From positions 1 to 54,073 of the forward strand of contig DASWCW010000056.1 of NCBI GenBank assembly GCA_036395835.1: 54,073 nt of DNA, written 5' to 3'. The DNA is from AP-16 sp036395835 (lineage in GTDB: Bacteria > Pseudomonadota > Alphaproteobacteria > Rhizobiales > Xanthobacteraceae). A program made the position numbers and the translations under genes. Numbering within the stretch: the stretch's first letter is position 1; each line of letters begins with the position of its first letter. Shown in pieces: positions 23,832-32,759 of this stretch. The notes beneath the pieces were generated by a model that searched no databases, was not told where the DNA came from, and saw only the letters and a list, made by a program, of their open reading frames with translations.

Positions 23832-25157
23832 TTACTGCTCCAGCGCTTCGAGCTTCTCGAGCTCGGCTTGCAGCTCGTAGCAAAAACCGCTTGCGGGAAA
23901 ATCCATCGCCACCTTGCTGGCGAACCGCTGGGCCACGTCGTTGAGAATGACGTGGCCGAAGCCCTTGCGGGTCGGCGCGGTCACCGCCGGTCCGTTTCGC
24001 TCCTGCCACGCGAAAGTGAGCACGGAGTGTCCGTCGCTCCGCGCCACGTCCCACCGCACGGAAACCTCGCCGTCGGCAGCCGACAACGCGCCGTGCTTGG
24101 ACGCGTTGGTCACGAGTTCGTGGACGATGAGCGAGAAATTCTGGGCGGCGCTCGGCGGCAGCAGCGTGTCGCTGCCTTGCACCTCGAATCGATCCTCGAA
24201 GCCCGCAAGCTCCCTTCCGACGATCTTCGCAAGCGCCACGCCTTCGCCCGCCGCGTCGGTGACCGCCAGGTAGGTCCGCGACAGTGCTTTGAGCCGGCCG
24301 AGCAGCTGCTGTCTCGCCTCGTCCATCGCCGCATCGCCGACCAGACTGCGGTTCGTGACCGCCTGGATCACCGCGAACAGATTCTGCGTCCTGTGGTGCA
24401 GCTCGCGCGTGAGCAGATTCTGCCGCTCCTCGGCGCGCTTGCGTTCGGTCACGTCGACGATGGTGGCGAGCACGCCGCGCTTGCCGTCGCGCTCGATGGG
24501 ATTGAGCCCGATCTCGATCGGGATTTTGCCGCCGTCCTTGCGCCGGCCGAACAACTCGCGGCCCGCGCCCATGGCCCGCGTCTGCGGCTGCTCGGCGAAA
24601 TTGGCACGCAAGCCCACGTGCACCGCCCGCGCCGCCTCGGGCACCAGAAGTTCCACGTGTTTCCCGAGCAGCTCTTCGCGGCTGTAGCCGAACACGACCT
24701 CGGTCGCCGCATTGACTAGCGTGATTGTGCCGTCGGTATTGACCGCGAGCACGCCGATCGGAGCCACCTCGACCGCGCGCCGGACGTTCTCGCGCTGGGT
24801 CCAGAGCAGGTCCACGGCCCGGTTCAACAGCGCAATCAGCAGGACGTTGAACGCCGCAATCGGCAAGAACACCAGCACCAGAACCGCGGGAAAAACGCCG
24901 GTCGGGATGAACAGATACCAGGCCGCCAAGGCGGACAGGATGGTAGCAGCCACCCCGGGGCCGGCCCCGCCGATCAAGGCGCTGATGATGACGCTGGGAT
25001 AGAAGGTGATGAAGGGGACCGCAATCAACAGGTCGCCGATCGCCCATCGCGCCGCGATGCTCAGGGCCACGCTCGCCAATACTACCGCGTATCCGACGCG
25101 AGGATCTTGCCTCAGGCGCCGGAGCCGCTCGTAATATGGAACACTGCGTCTTGCCAT
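23832..25157 (-). CDS. Membrane sensor histidine kinase, HWE/HisKA_2 type, with DUF4118 and PAS
   Basis: 441 aa. The N-terminal part (about 20-110) has four membrane helices of the DUF4118/KdpD type (ITFYPSVIISALIGGAGPGV, LVFLPIAAFNVLLIALLNR). Then comes a PAS domain (about 125-240: EVAPIGVLAVNTDGTITLVN ... GVLATIVDVTERKRAEE). The kinase core carries the phosphorylated His in ELHHRTQNLFAVIQAV, the N-box HELVTNASKHGAL and a WD dyad VSVRWDV in place of the usual WE. These kinases often feed general-stress or light responses in alphaproteobacteria. GAGGAGGG lies just before the ATG at 25157. No response regulator is adjacent. Confidence 0.88.
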   Translation of the reverse strand: MARRSVPYYERLRRLRQDPRVGYAVVLASVALSIAARWAIGDLLIAVPFITFYPSVIISALIGGAGPGVAATILSALAAWYLFIPTGVFPAVLVLVFLPIAAFNVLLIALLNRAVDLLWTQRENVRRAVEVAPIGVLAVNTDGTITLVNAATEVVFGYSREELLGKHVELLVPEAARAVHVGLRANFAEQPQTRAMGAGRELFGRRKDGGKIPIEIGLNPIERDGKRGVLATIVDVTERKRAEERQNLLTRELHHRTQNLFAVIQAVTNRSLVGDAAMDEARQQLLGRLKALSRTYLAVTDAAGEGVALAKIVGRELAGFEDRFEVQGSDTLLPPSAAQNFSLIVHELVTNASKHGALSAADGEVSVRWDVARSDGHSVLTFAWQERNGPAVTAPTRKGFGHVILNDVAQRFASKVAMDFPASGFCYELQAELEKLEALEQ

Positions 25158-25514
25158 TCCCTCCTCATCCGGAGCAGCCGGGATCGCGCCGGCGCGACGG
25201 GTCGCGCGCCGGCAAGCATGCGTGCACGGCGAAGTCCGGCTGCATCGCTCGGTCGAGCGAGCCCGTCCCGAGCCCGGGGCGCCTGACATCGCGGCGCCCT
25301 CGTTGTTGCCTCCCCGATTGGCGCTTTTGTTTTCCTTTCCTGGATGGCGCCAAATACGTGGCGGCTTCATGGCAAGTCAAGCAATCTCCTGCCCTCATCG
25401 TCCCAGGCCCGCGAAAGCCCGGAAACCGGGACTCGCGCCGACCCGGCCGAGCAAATTTTCCTCGGCGTCATGGGTTTCGCGAGCTGTCGCCCCCGGAACG
25501 ACAGCGTGTTCCCG
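25158..25514. other. Gene-poor stretch, 357 bases
   Basis: Separates the 3' end of the ABC transporter operon from the kinase start and should hold the kinase promoter. No gene and no clear terminator are visible. Confidence 0.35.
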
Positions 25515-27071
25515 TCACGAGCCCGGCAGATTGAGCGCCTTCGCCAGGAACCTGGCGGCGTCTTTGGGCGAAGCCTTGTCGGCATCGCGATCGACCATGA
25601 AGTTCGCCTCCCGCATCCGCTCGACCGGGATCAGGCCGATCAGCGGCTCGAGCGCCCCCTTGAGCGCCGCATCGCCGGCGCGCTGCGGCGAGAGCAGGAT
25701 CACGGCGTCATAGGCGGGGATCGCGTGCTTGGGGTCGGTGAGCACCACGAGCTTTTGCGCGGCGATCCTGCCGTCGCTGGAAAACGCGGAGATGACGTCG
25801 ACCTCGCCGCCCTCGAGCGCGCGATACATGAAGGTGGGACTGAACGAGCGCTCGACCGGGAATCTGAGTCCGTAGGCGTCGCGCAGGGCCGCCCATTCCG
25901 GCCGGCTCAGGAATTCGAGGTCGCTGCCGAGCTTGAGTTGCGAGGACTCGCGCGCAAGGTCGGCGATCGTACGCAGCTTGAGCGCCGCCGCGCGATCGGC
26001 CTGCATGGCAAGCGCGTAGGCGTTCTCGAACCCGAGCGCGCCGAGCAGGATCACGCCGTAACGTTGCTTGAGATCGCGGCTGAGCTCGGCGAGCATCGTC
26101 TCGCGCGGCGGCGAATCCCGGCGCTCGAGCACGTTGGTCCACAGCGTCCCGGAGTAATCGACGTAGCAATCAATGTCGCCGCTGGCGAGCGCCCGGAACG
26201 CCACCGCGGAGCCGAGCCCGTCCTTGTGCCGCACCGAAAGCCCCTCGCGCTCGAGGCGCTCGCTGATGAGCTCGGAGAGGATGAATTGCTCGCTGAAATT
26301 CTTGGCGCCGATCACGTAGGTTTTCCCCGCGCCCGCGAACAGCGGCAGCAGCGCGGCCGCGGTTCCGAGCGCGAGACCGGTCAGTCCGAGTCCGAAGCGG
26401 CGCACATCGCGCCGCGCTGCGCCCGCCTCGACGAGGCCGAGCAGCTGATCGGCCGCGAGCGCCAGCGTTGCGGCGGCGGCGCAGCCGAATAGCACGAAGA
26501 TCCAGTTCTCGGTCTGCAGCCCGGAAAAGATGAAATTGCCGAGACTGGTCTGGCCGACCGCGGTCGAGAGCGTCGCCGCGCCGATGGTCCACACCGCGGC
26601 GGTGCGCACGCCCGCCATCACCATCGGGGCGGCGAGCGGCGCCTCGACCCGGAACAGCCGCTGGCGCGGCGTCATGCCGACCCCGTCCGCCGCTTCGAGG
26701 ATGGCCGGCGGCAATCCGGTCAGGCCGGCGACGCCGTTGCGGAGAATCGGCAGCATGGAGTAGAGCGTGAGCGCCGCGACCGAGGGCAGAAATCCGAGCG
26801 CCGGCACGCCCACGCCGACGAGCGTTTTGGTCAGAGCCGAGAGCCCCAGCAGCAGCGGATAGAACAGCGCGAGCAAGGCGAGGCCCGGAATGGTCTGGAC
26901 CAGGCTCGCCGCGGCCAGGATCGGCCAGCGAATCCGGGCGTAGCGCGAGGCCAGCACGGCGAGCGGCAGGCTCAGCGCGATGCCGAGCGCGAGCGCCGCC
27001 GCGCTGAGCAACACGTGCTGGGCGAGATAATTCGGCAGCAGGGAGAACGCCTGGGCGATGCGCTCGTTCAT
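25515..27071 (-). CDS. Osmoprotectant-type ABC transporter, fused permease and substrate-binding protein
   Basis: 518 aa. Residues about 1-225 form a BPD_transp_1 permease with five or six helices (LGIALSLPLAVLASRYARIR, SLVQTIPGLALLALFYPLLLG, and the coupling segment ILEAADGVGMTPRQRLFRVEAPLA). A further helix follows, then a periplasmic OpuAC-like binding domain (about 250-518: YVIGAKNFSEQFILSELI, GDIDCYVDYSGTLWTNVL, GALGFENAYALAMQ, SDLEFLSRPEWAALRDAYGL). This fusion is known from quaternary-amine uptake systems (glycine betaine, choline, carnitine). Its ATG overlaps the stop of the ATPase gene, so the two are translationally coupled. Confidence 0.9.
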   Translation of the reverse strand: MNERIAQAFSLLPNYLAQHVLLSAAALALGIALSLPLAVLASRYARIRWPILAAASLVQTIPGLALLALFYPLLLGLSALTKTLVGVGVPALGFLPSVAALTLYSMLPILRNGVAGLTGLPPAILEAADGVGMTPRQRLFRVEAPLAAPMVMAGVRTAAVWTIGAATLSTAVGQTSLGNFIFSGLQTENWIFVLFGCAAAATLALAADQLLGLVEAGAARRDVRRFGLGLTGLALGTAAALLPLFAGAGKTYVIGAKNFSEQFILSELISERLEREGLSVRHKDGLGSAVAFRALASGDIDCYVDYSGTLWTNVLERRDSPPRETMLAELSRDLKQRYGVILLGALGFENAYALAMQADRAAALKLRTIADLARESSQLKLGSDLEFLSRPEWAALRDAYGLRFPVERSFSPTFMYRALEGGEVDVISAFSSDGRIAAQKLVVLTDPKHAIPAYDAVILLSPQRAGDAALKGALEPLIGLIPVERMREANFMVDRDADKASPKDAARFLAKALNLPGS

Positions 27072-27853
27072 GGCCGCTCGCCTTCGCCGATGACCGCGCG
27101 GATGCGCTCGGCCTGGCGCTTGGGCATCGCCATCAGCGCTCGGACATCGGGGTGCGCCGCGTCCGCGAGCAGCGCGCGGGGAATATCCTGCGCCAGCACG
27201 CGGCCGCGCTTCATCACCACGATCTCGTCGGCGAGCAGCACGGCTTCCTGCACGTCGTGGGTTACCATAATGGTGGTCAAGCCGAGCTTTTCGTGGAGCG
27301 CCCGATAGGCGGAGCCGAGCGCGTCGCGGGTGATCGGATCGAGCGCGCCGAACGGCTCGTCCATCAGCACGATCTTCGGCCGCGCGGCGATGGCGCGGGC
27401 AACGCCGACGCGCTGGCGCTCGCCGCCGGAGAGCGCGGCGGGGAATCGCGACGCATAGCTTTGCGGCAGACCGACGAGGTCGAGCAGCTCGGCGATGCGC
27501 GCAGTGATCTCTTGCTGCTGCCAGCCCAGCAGCTGCGGCGTGATGCCGATGTTCTCGGCGACGCTCATGTGCGGAAACAGGCCGATGTCCTGGAACACGT
27601 AGCCGATGCGCCGGCGCAGCGACGGCGCCTCCGCGCGGCCGACCGGTTCGCCCTCGATCCGCACTTCGCCGCTGTCGGGCTCGATCAACCGGTTGATGCT
27701 CTTGAGCAGCGTCGTCTTGCCGGACCCGGAGCCGCCCACCAGTGCGACCAAGGCGCCGGGCCTCACCCTCACGCGCGCGTCGCGGACGGCGAAACTTTGC
27801 CCGCCGTCGAACGACTTGCTCAATCCGTCGATCTCGATCAGCGCGCCTGGCAT
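27068..27853 (-). CDS. Osmoprotectant-type ABC transporter ATP-binding protein
   Basis: 261 aa cytoplasmic ATPase partner of the fused permease. Walker A is GGSGSGKTT, the Q-loop YVFQDIGLFPHMSVAENI, the signature LSGGERQRVGVARA, Walker B IVLMDEPFGALDP and the switch His VTHDVQEAV. It has no C-terminal CBS domains, unlike OpuA/ProV-type regulators, so ionic-strength sensing through CBS is not expected. GGAG lies upstream of the ATG at 27853. It is the first gene of the two-gene operon. Confidence 0.92.
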   Translation of the reverse strand: MPGALIEIDGLSKSFDGGQSFAVRDARVRVRPGALVALVGGSGSGKTTLLKSINRLIEPDSGEVRIEGEPVGRAEAPSLRRRIGYVFQDIGLFPHMSVAENIGITPQLLGWQQQEITARIAELLDLVGLPQSYASRFPAALSGGERQRVGVARAIAARPKIVLMDEPFGALDPITRDALGSAYRALHEKLGLTTIMVTHDVQEAVLLADEIVVMKRGRVLAQDIPRALLADAAHPDVRALMAMPKRQAERIRAVIGEGERP

Positions 27854-28053
27854 GCGTCTCTGCTCCTCGGCACATTGTATAGGAACGCCGCGTCGGCGTC
27901 GAAATCGGCCGAATTGCTCATGCGGCGAGTTGCTCGCCGAGCCAGGAGGGTGACCGATCCGGTCTCCCGGTAAACGCAAACGTGAATGGGTAAATGGCGG
28001 GTCGGCTGGACGAACAAAGCACGCAATGGCAAAGGAGGCAGATCGAGGCTCCG

Positions 28054-29964
28054 ATGCTGCGCGAGAGCAAAACATCAATGAATCCGGCGTTTGCTCTGTC
28101 CTTCCCGGGCAGCGGGGAGGGTCGCCCGCGGCTGCATCTGGATAAGCCCGCGATCGTGTTCGGCGGGCCCTACGGCAATCTCGAGGCGACGCGCGCGTTG
28201 CTCGAAGCAGCCGAGCACCTCGGCGTTCCCGGGGAGCGCATGATCTGCACTGGCGACGTGGTCGCCTATTGCGCCGATCCCGCGGCGACCGTGGATCTCG
28301 TGCGGCGATCCGGCGCCCATGTCGTGATGGGCAATTGCGAGGAGAGCCTGGCCGCACAGAGCGGCGACTGCGGCTGTGGTTTCGCGCCCGGCAGCGCCTG
28401 CGAAAAACTCTCCGCGGCGTGGTTCGCCCATGCCGACCGCATGCTCGACGGGGATGCCCGCGCCTGGATGGCGAGCCTGCCGCGCCGGATCGACGTCGAT
28501 TTCGAGGGGCTGCGGCTAGCGATCGTGCACGGCGGCGTCACCGGGATCAACCGCTTCCTGTTCGCCTCGACCGTTCCTGCCATCAAAGCCGCGGAGCTCG
28601 ACACGTCGGGTGCCGACGGCATCATCGGCGGACACTGCGGCCTGCCGTTCACGCAAATCATCAACGGCAAGCTCTGGCACAATGCCGGCGCGATCGGCAT
28701 GCCGGCGAACGACGGCACCCCGCGGGTGTGGTTCAGCCTGTTGATTCCGCAAGCTTCAGGATTGCGCATCGAGCACCGGGCGCTCGACTACGATCATGCG
28801 ACGGCGGCACGCAAGATGCGCGCCGCTGGTCTGCCGGAAGAATATGCGCTCGCACTGACTAGCGGGCTGTGGCCGAGCTGCGATGTGCTGCCGTATCGGG
28901 AGATCCGCGAGCGCGGCGTGCCGTTCCGGGAGGGGCACGCGCTCTGGCGAGCGCCGGGCCGGCCCGTGCAACCGCGCCGGCGCCTGCTCGCTGTAGAGCG
29001 GGCCTGGCCCGATCCGGCCCGCGACAATGTCGCGCCCCTGCGGCCTCCCAAGTTCAAGGATCCCTCGCGCACCGCCGACGGTAAGCCGCGCGCGAGCGTC
29101 GCCCTGCGGCGGCTCGAGACTCTGTGGTTCAACACCGGCAGCCTGTGCAACATCGGCTGCCGCAATTGTTATATCGAATCGAGCCCGCGCAACGACCGGC
29201 TGGTCTATCTCACGCGCGCTGAAGTCGCGGACTATCTCGACGAGATCGCGCGCGACCAGTGCGAGACCGCGGAGATCGGCTTCACCGGCGGCGAGCCGTT
29301 CCTCAATCCCGATCTCCTGGCCATGATCGAGGATTGCGTTCGGCGCGGCTTCCGCGTGCTCGTGCTCACCAATGCCATGCGGCCGATGCAGCGCCGCAAG
29401 GCCGAGCTTTTGGCGCTCAAAGCCCGTTGCGGCGCTAAGCTGCAGTTCCGGGTCTCGCTCGATCATTTCACGCAAATGCGCCACGAGGACGAGCGCGGCC
29501 CCGGCTCGTTCCGACCGACGCTCGAAGGCCTGCAGTGGCTCGCCCGCAATGGCTTCAACGTCACGGTCGCCGGCCGCACGATGTGGGGCGAGGATAGTGA
29601 CGCCGAGCGCGAGGGTTTTGCCCAGCTCTTTGCGGGGCACGGCATTCCGCTCGATGCGAGCAATCCCGCGCACCTGATGCTGTTTCCCGAGATGGATTCG
29701 CATGCCGATGCGCCGGAGATCGCAGCCGCGGACTGGGAGAGGCTCGACAAGGCGCCGGGCGAGCTGATGTGCGCCTCCTCGCGCATGGTGATCAAGCGCA
29801 AGGGCGCGGCGCATCCGGCGGTGGTCGCCTGCACGCTCATTCCCTATGATCCGCAATTCGAGCTCGGCCGCACCTTGCGCGAGGCGGCGCGGGCGGTACC
29901 GCTCAATCATCCGCATTGCGCGCAGTTCTGCGTGTTCGGCGACGCCTCCTGCAGCGCGCGGTGA
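28054..29964 (+). CDS. Metallophosphoesterase-like / radical SAM fusion protein
   Basis: 636 aa. Residues about 30-240 look like a calcineurin-type phosphoesterase of the MJ0936/YfcE branch: IVFGGPYGN, MICTGDVVAYCADP, HVVMGNCEE, AIVHGGVTG, IIGGHCGLPF and HNAGAIGMPANDG. The metal-binding D-x-H of motif I is lost (GGPYGN) and GHTH reads GHCG, so the site is incomplete. Residues about 355-560 form a radical SAM domain with CNIGCRNC (Cys 365, 369, 372) and the SAM motif GFTGGEPFLNP. The C-terminus has further cysteines (HCAQFCVFGDASC), a possible auxiliary Fe-S cluster. The start is uncertain: ATG 28054 has GAGG five bases upstream, and 27994 and 28078 are alternatives. A hybrid kinase follows after 97 bases. 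Product and substrate unknown. Confidence 0.85.
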   Translation: MLRESKTSMNPAFALSFPGSGEGRPRLHLDKPAIVFGGPYGNLEATRALLEAAEHLGVPGERMICTGDVVAYCADPAATVDLVRRSGAHVVMGNCEESLAAQSGDCGCGFAPGSACEKLSAAWFAHADRMLDGDARAWMASLPRRIDVDFEGLRLAIVHGGVTGINRFLFASTVPAIKAAELDTSGADGIIGGHCGLPFTQIINGKLWHNAGAIGMPANDGTPRVWFSLLIPQASGLRIEHRALDYDHATAARKMRAAGLPEEYALALTSGLWPSCDVLPYREIRERGVPFREGHALWRAPGRPVQPRRRLLAVERAWPDPARDNVAPLRPPKFKDPSRTADGKPRASVALRRLETLWFNTGSLCNIGCRNCYIESSPRNDRLVYLTRAEVADYLDEIARDQCETAEIGFTGGEPFLNPDLLAMIEDCVRRGFRVLVLTNAMRPMQRRKAELLALKARCGAKLQFRVSLDHFTQMRHEDERGPGSFRPTLEGLQWLARNGFNVTVAGRTMWGEDSDAEREGFAQLFAGHGIPLDASNPAHLMLFPEMDSHADAPEIAAADWERLDKAPGELMCASSRMVIKRKGAAHPAVVACTLIPYDPQFELGRTLREAARAVPLNHPHCAQFCVFGDASCSAR

Positions 29965-30061
29965 TGCTCACGGGGCCGGCCGCCGAAGGCGGCCCTCCAG
30001 GCGTGCGGCCCTGCCACGTCCATTCTTGAACGTCCGGACCGGCAAGCACTTCTTCAGGATA

Positions 30062-32353
30062 ATGGCCCGACCCCGGCCGGCCTCGGCACAAAAGCCGGGT
30101 ACGTTCGTTGTAAAACGGATGGAGCCCGTTCTGAAGCCCCCGTCATCCTCGCCTGCGATCGTGGTGCCGGCCGCCGCGGCGCCGGCAAAGCCGGCAAATG
30201 CCCAGCTTGCCGCCGAGGGAGGCGGCGAGATGGCGCGCCGCGTGCGCGAGTTCGATTGGGCCGGCAGCGCGCTCGGTCCCCCGGAGCGCTGGTCGCCGGC
30301 GCTCAAATGGACGGTCGGGTTGGTGTTGGCATCCGGGTTTCCCAAGGCGCTGCGCTGGGGTCCCGAGCTTATCCTGATCTACAATGACGCCTACCGGCCG
30401 ATCCTCGGCGACAAGCATCCGGACGTGCTGGGCAAGCCGCTGCGCGAGGTTTGGTCCGAGATCTATCACGAGCTCGGGCCGCTCAACGAGGACATCCTCG
30501 CCGGCCGGCGTCCTGCATTCTTCGCCGAGGATCTGCAGTGGCGCGTGCAGCGCCGCGGCCGCGCGTGGGAGGACGCGCGCTTCACCCTGAGCTACAGCCC
30601 GGTTCCGGACGAGACCGCGCCCGGCGGCATCGGCGGGGTGCTGAACACCGTGGTGGAGACGACCGAGCGCGTGCGCGCCGAAGCGGCGCTGCGCGCGAGC
30701 GAGGAGGCGCTGATCGAGCTCAACGACACGCTGGAGGCACAGGTCGCGCAGAAGATTCGCGAGCGCGACCGCATCTGGCGGGTCTCCGAGGACCTGCTCG
30801 GCGTCTCGAATTTCGACGGCTATTTCCTCAGCGTGAACCCGGCGTGGACGGCGGTGCTCGGTTGGAGCGAGGACGAGATCCGTTCGATGCCGCTAAGCGA
30901 GCTGCGCCATCCCGACGATGCGTCGCATTCCGAGGCTGGACGCGCGCGGCTCGCCAATGGCGTTGCGAGCGTTCGCATGGAGAACCGCTTCCGCCACAGG
31001 GACGGCTCCTGGCGCTGGATCTCGTGGAACATGACGGCGCAGGACGGGCTGATCTACGTGATCGGCCGGCATGTCACCGCCGAGAAGGAGGCCGCCGAGG
31101 CGCTGCGCCGGGCCGAGGATCAGCTGCGCCAGGCTCAGAAGATGGAGGCGATCGGCCAGCTCACCGGCGGCATCGCGCACGACTTCAACAATCTGCTCAC
31201 CGGGATTCTCGGCTCGCTGGAAATGCTGCAGGCGCGCATCCGCCAGGGCCGCGTCGGCGAGGTCGGGCGCTATGTCGAGGCGGCCGTCAACTCGGCGAAC
31301 CGCGCGGCCGCGGTGACGCACCGGCTGCTCGCCTTCGCGCGCCGCCAGCCACTCGACCCGCGGCCGCTCGACGTCAACCAGCTCGTCGCCTCGATGGAAG
31401 ATTTGCTGCGCCGCTCGATCGGCGAGGCGATCGCCATGGAGTTTTCGCCGGCGCCCGAGCTGTGGCCCACGTTCTGCGACCGCAACCAGCTTGAGACCGT
31501 GCTGCTCAATCTCGCCATCAACGCGCGCGACGCCATGCCGTCGGGCGGCAAGCTCGTCATCGGCACCCGCAACACCGAGGTCGACGCGGTCGCCGCGCGC
31601 TATCTCGATCTCAAACCCGGCGAATACGTGTGCATGACGGTGGCCGATACCGGGTCCGGGATGACGCCCGAGGTGATCGCGCGCGCGTTCGATCCGTTCT
31701 TCACCACCAAGCCGATCGGCCAGGGTACCGGGCTCGGGCTCTCCATGGTGTACGGCTTCGCCAAGCAATCGGGCGGCCACGTGCGCATCGAATCCACGCG
31801 CGGCCACGGCGCGACGGTGGAGCTTTATCTGCCGCGGTACGAGCGGACGGAAAGGGAGGACGCGGAACTCGCAAGCAGCGCCGGGGCTGGCGAGGCCGGA
31901 ACACAGGCCAAGGATGCAGCTGAGGTTGGGCCGGCGGGTCTCTCTCTACCCGCCGGGGAGAGGGTCGGGGCGAGGGGGGCGAGCACGATCAGCGCAACCG
32001 TCCTCGTCATCGAGGACGAAGCCGCGGTGCGCGATCTCGTGCTCGACGTGCTTGCCGAGCTCGGAGTTGCGGCGGTTTCCGCTAGCGACGGTCCTGCGGC
32101 GCTGAAGGTTTTGCGATTGGACCAGCGTGTCGATCTGGTGGTAACCGACGTCGGGCTTCCCGGCATGAACGGCCGCGCGCTCGCCGATGCCGCCCGCGAG
32201 CTCAGGCCCGATCTGAAATTCCTGTTCATCACCGGCTATGCCGAGAACGCCGCGCTCGCGCGCGGCTTCCTCGCACCCGGCATGGCGATGGTGACCAAGC
32301 CCTTCGCGGTCGACGCGCTCGCCGTCCGCATCCGCGAGATGCTCGGGAAGTGA
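30062..32353 (+). CDS. Hybrid sensor histidine kinase/response regulator with two PAS domains
   Basis: About 763 aa with no membrane segments, so cytoplasmic. A first PAS-like domain (FDWAGSALGPPERWSPALK ... LRWGPELILIYNDAY ... VVETTERV) is followed by a coiled coil and a second PAS (GYFLSVNPAWTAVLGWSEDE ... HRDGSWRWISWNM). The HisKA domain carries the His in LTGGIAHDFNNLLTG, and the ATPase has NLAINARDAMP, VADTGSGMTPE and GTGLGLSMVYG. A receiver domain ends the protein (VLVIEDEAAVRD ... LVVTDVGLPGMNG ... VTKPFAV) with the acceptor Asp in TDVGLP. The linker before the receiver contains a repeat element. The start is unclear: ATG 30062 follows AGGA closely, and ATG 30119 is the alternative. 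Confidence 0.85.
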   Translation: MARPRPASAQKPGTFVVKRMEPVLKPPSSSPAIVVPAAAAPAKPANAQLAAEGGGEMARRVREFDWAGSALGPPERWSPALKWTVGLVLASGFPKALRWGPELILIYNDAYRPILGDKHPDVLGKPLREVWSEIYHELGPLNEDILAGRRPAFFAEDLQWRVQRRGRAWEDARFTLSYSPVPDETAPGGIGGVLNTVVETTERVRAEAALRASEEALIELNDTLEAQVAQKIRERDRIWRVSEDLLGVSNFDGYFLSVNPAWTAVLGWSEDEIRSMPLSELRHPDDASHSEAGRARLANGVASVRMENRFRHRDGSWRWISWNMTAQDGLIYVIGRHVTAEKEAAEALRRAEDQLRQAQKMEAIGQLTGGIAHDFNNLLTGILGSLEMLQARIRQGRVGEVGRYVEAAVNSANRAAAVTHRLLAFARRQPLDPRPLDVNQLVASMEDLLRRSIGEAIAMEFSPAPELWPTFCDRNQLETVLLNLAINARDAMPSGGKLVIGTRNTEVDAVAARYLDLKPGEYVCMTVADTGSGMTPEVIARAFDPFFTTKPIGQGTGLGLSMVYGFAKQSGGHVRIESTRGHGATVELYLPRYERTEREDAELASSAGAGEAGTQAKDAAEVGPAGLSLPAGERVGARGASTISATVLVIEDEAAVRDLVLDVLAELGVAAVSASDGPAALKVLRLDQRVDLVVTDVGLPGMNGRALADAARELRPDLKFLFITGYAENAALARGFLAPGMAMVTKPFAVDALAVRIREMLGK
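31931..31979. repeat. Palindromic repeat element inside the hybrid kinase gene
   Basis: A perfect 9-base inverted repeat CCGGCGGGT / ACCCGCCGG with loop CTCTCTCT, followed by GGAGAGGGTCGGGGCGAGGG. This has the look of the GGGGAGAGGG...GGGGCGAGGG elements that normally sit between genes in Hyphomicrobiales. Here it is read in frame as PAGLSLPAGERVGARG in the linker between the kinase and receiver domains. Confidence 0.7.
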
Positions 32354-32425
32354 GTTGCTTCACTTCTCTGCTCGCGGACAGAGAGCCTGTCCCGCTCTCG
32401 ATCCGGGTCGAGCGCGGAACGCGAT

Positions 32426-32638
32426 CTAAACTTCCAGCTCCCGCAGGATGAAATACGCGGCGACGACTGCGGCCGTCACGGCGCCGACCGCGGCGGGGTC
32501 CGCGCACAGCGCGGGCGCGCCGTTGCAGACCTGGTCGGCCCACCGAAAACCGTGGCCGTAAAGCTCGCTCGCCGCGAATGCGATTCCGGTCGCGGCAAGC
32601 AGAACCAACGAGAGGATGAATGCCAGCTGCGCAGCCAT
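32426..32638 (-). CDS. Small two-span membrane protein
   Basis: 70 aa. The N-terminal helix AQLAFILSLVLLAATGIAFAA leads a short exterior loop with two cysteines (DQVCNGAPALCADP) that could form a disulfide. A second helix VGAVTAAVVAAYFILREL follows. GAGGA lies seven bases before the ATG. It is convergent with the hybrid kinase gene. I do not recognise a family. Confidence 0.65.
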   Translation of the reverse strand: MAAQLAFILSLVLLAATGIAFAASELYGHGFRWADQVCNGAPALCADPAAVGAVTAAVVAAYFILRELEV

Positions 32639-32759
32639 GCGGCATTCCTCGGGTGCAACGGGAGCATGCTACGGCTGCGGACTTAATGGATCGTATGCGG
32701 CGCGCTTAACGTTTCGTTTACGATTCGCCGGACGGCGGCCACCCGCGAAATCTCACCAA

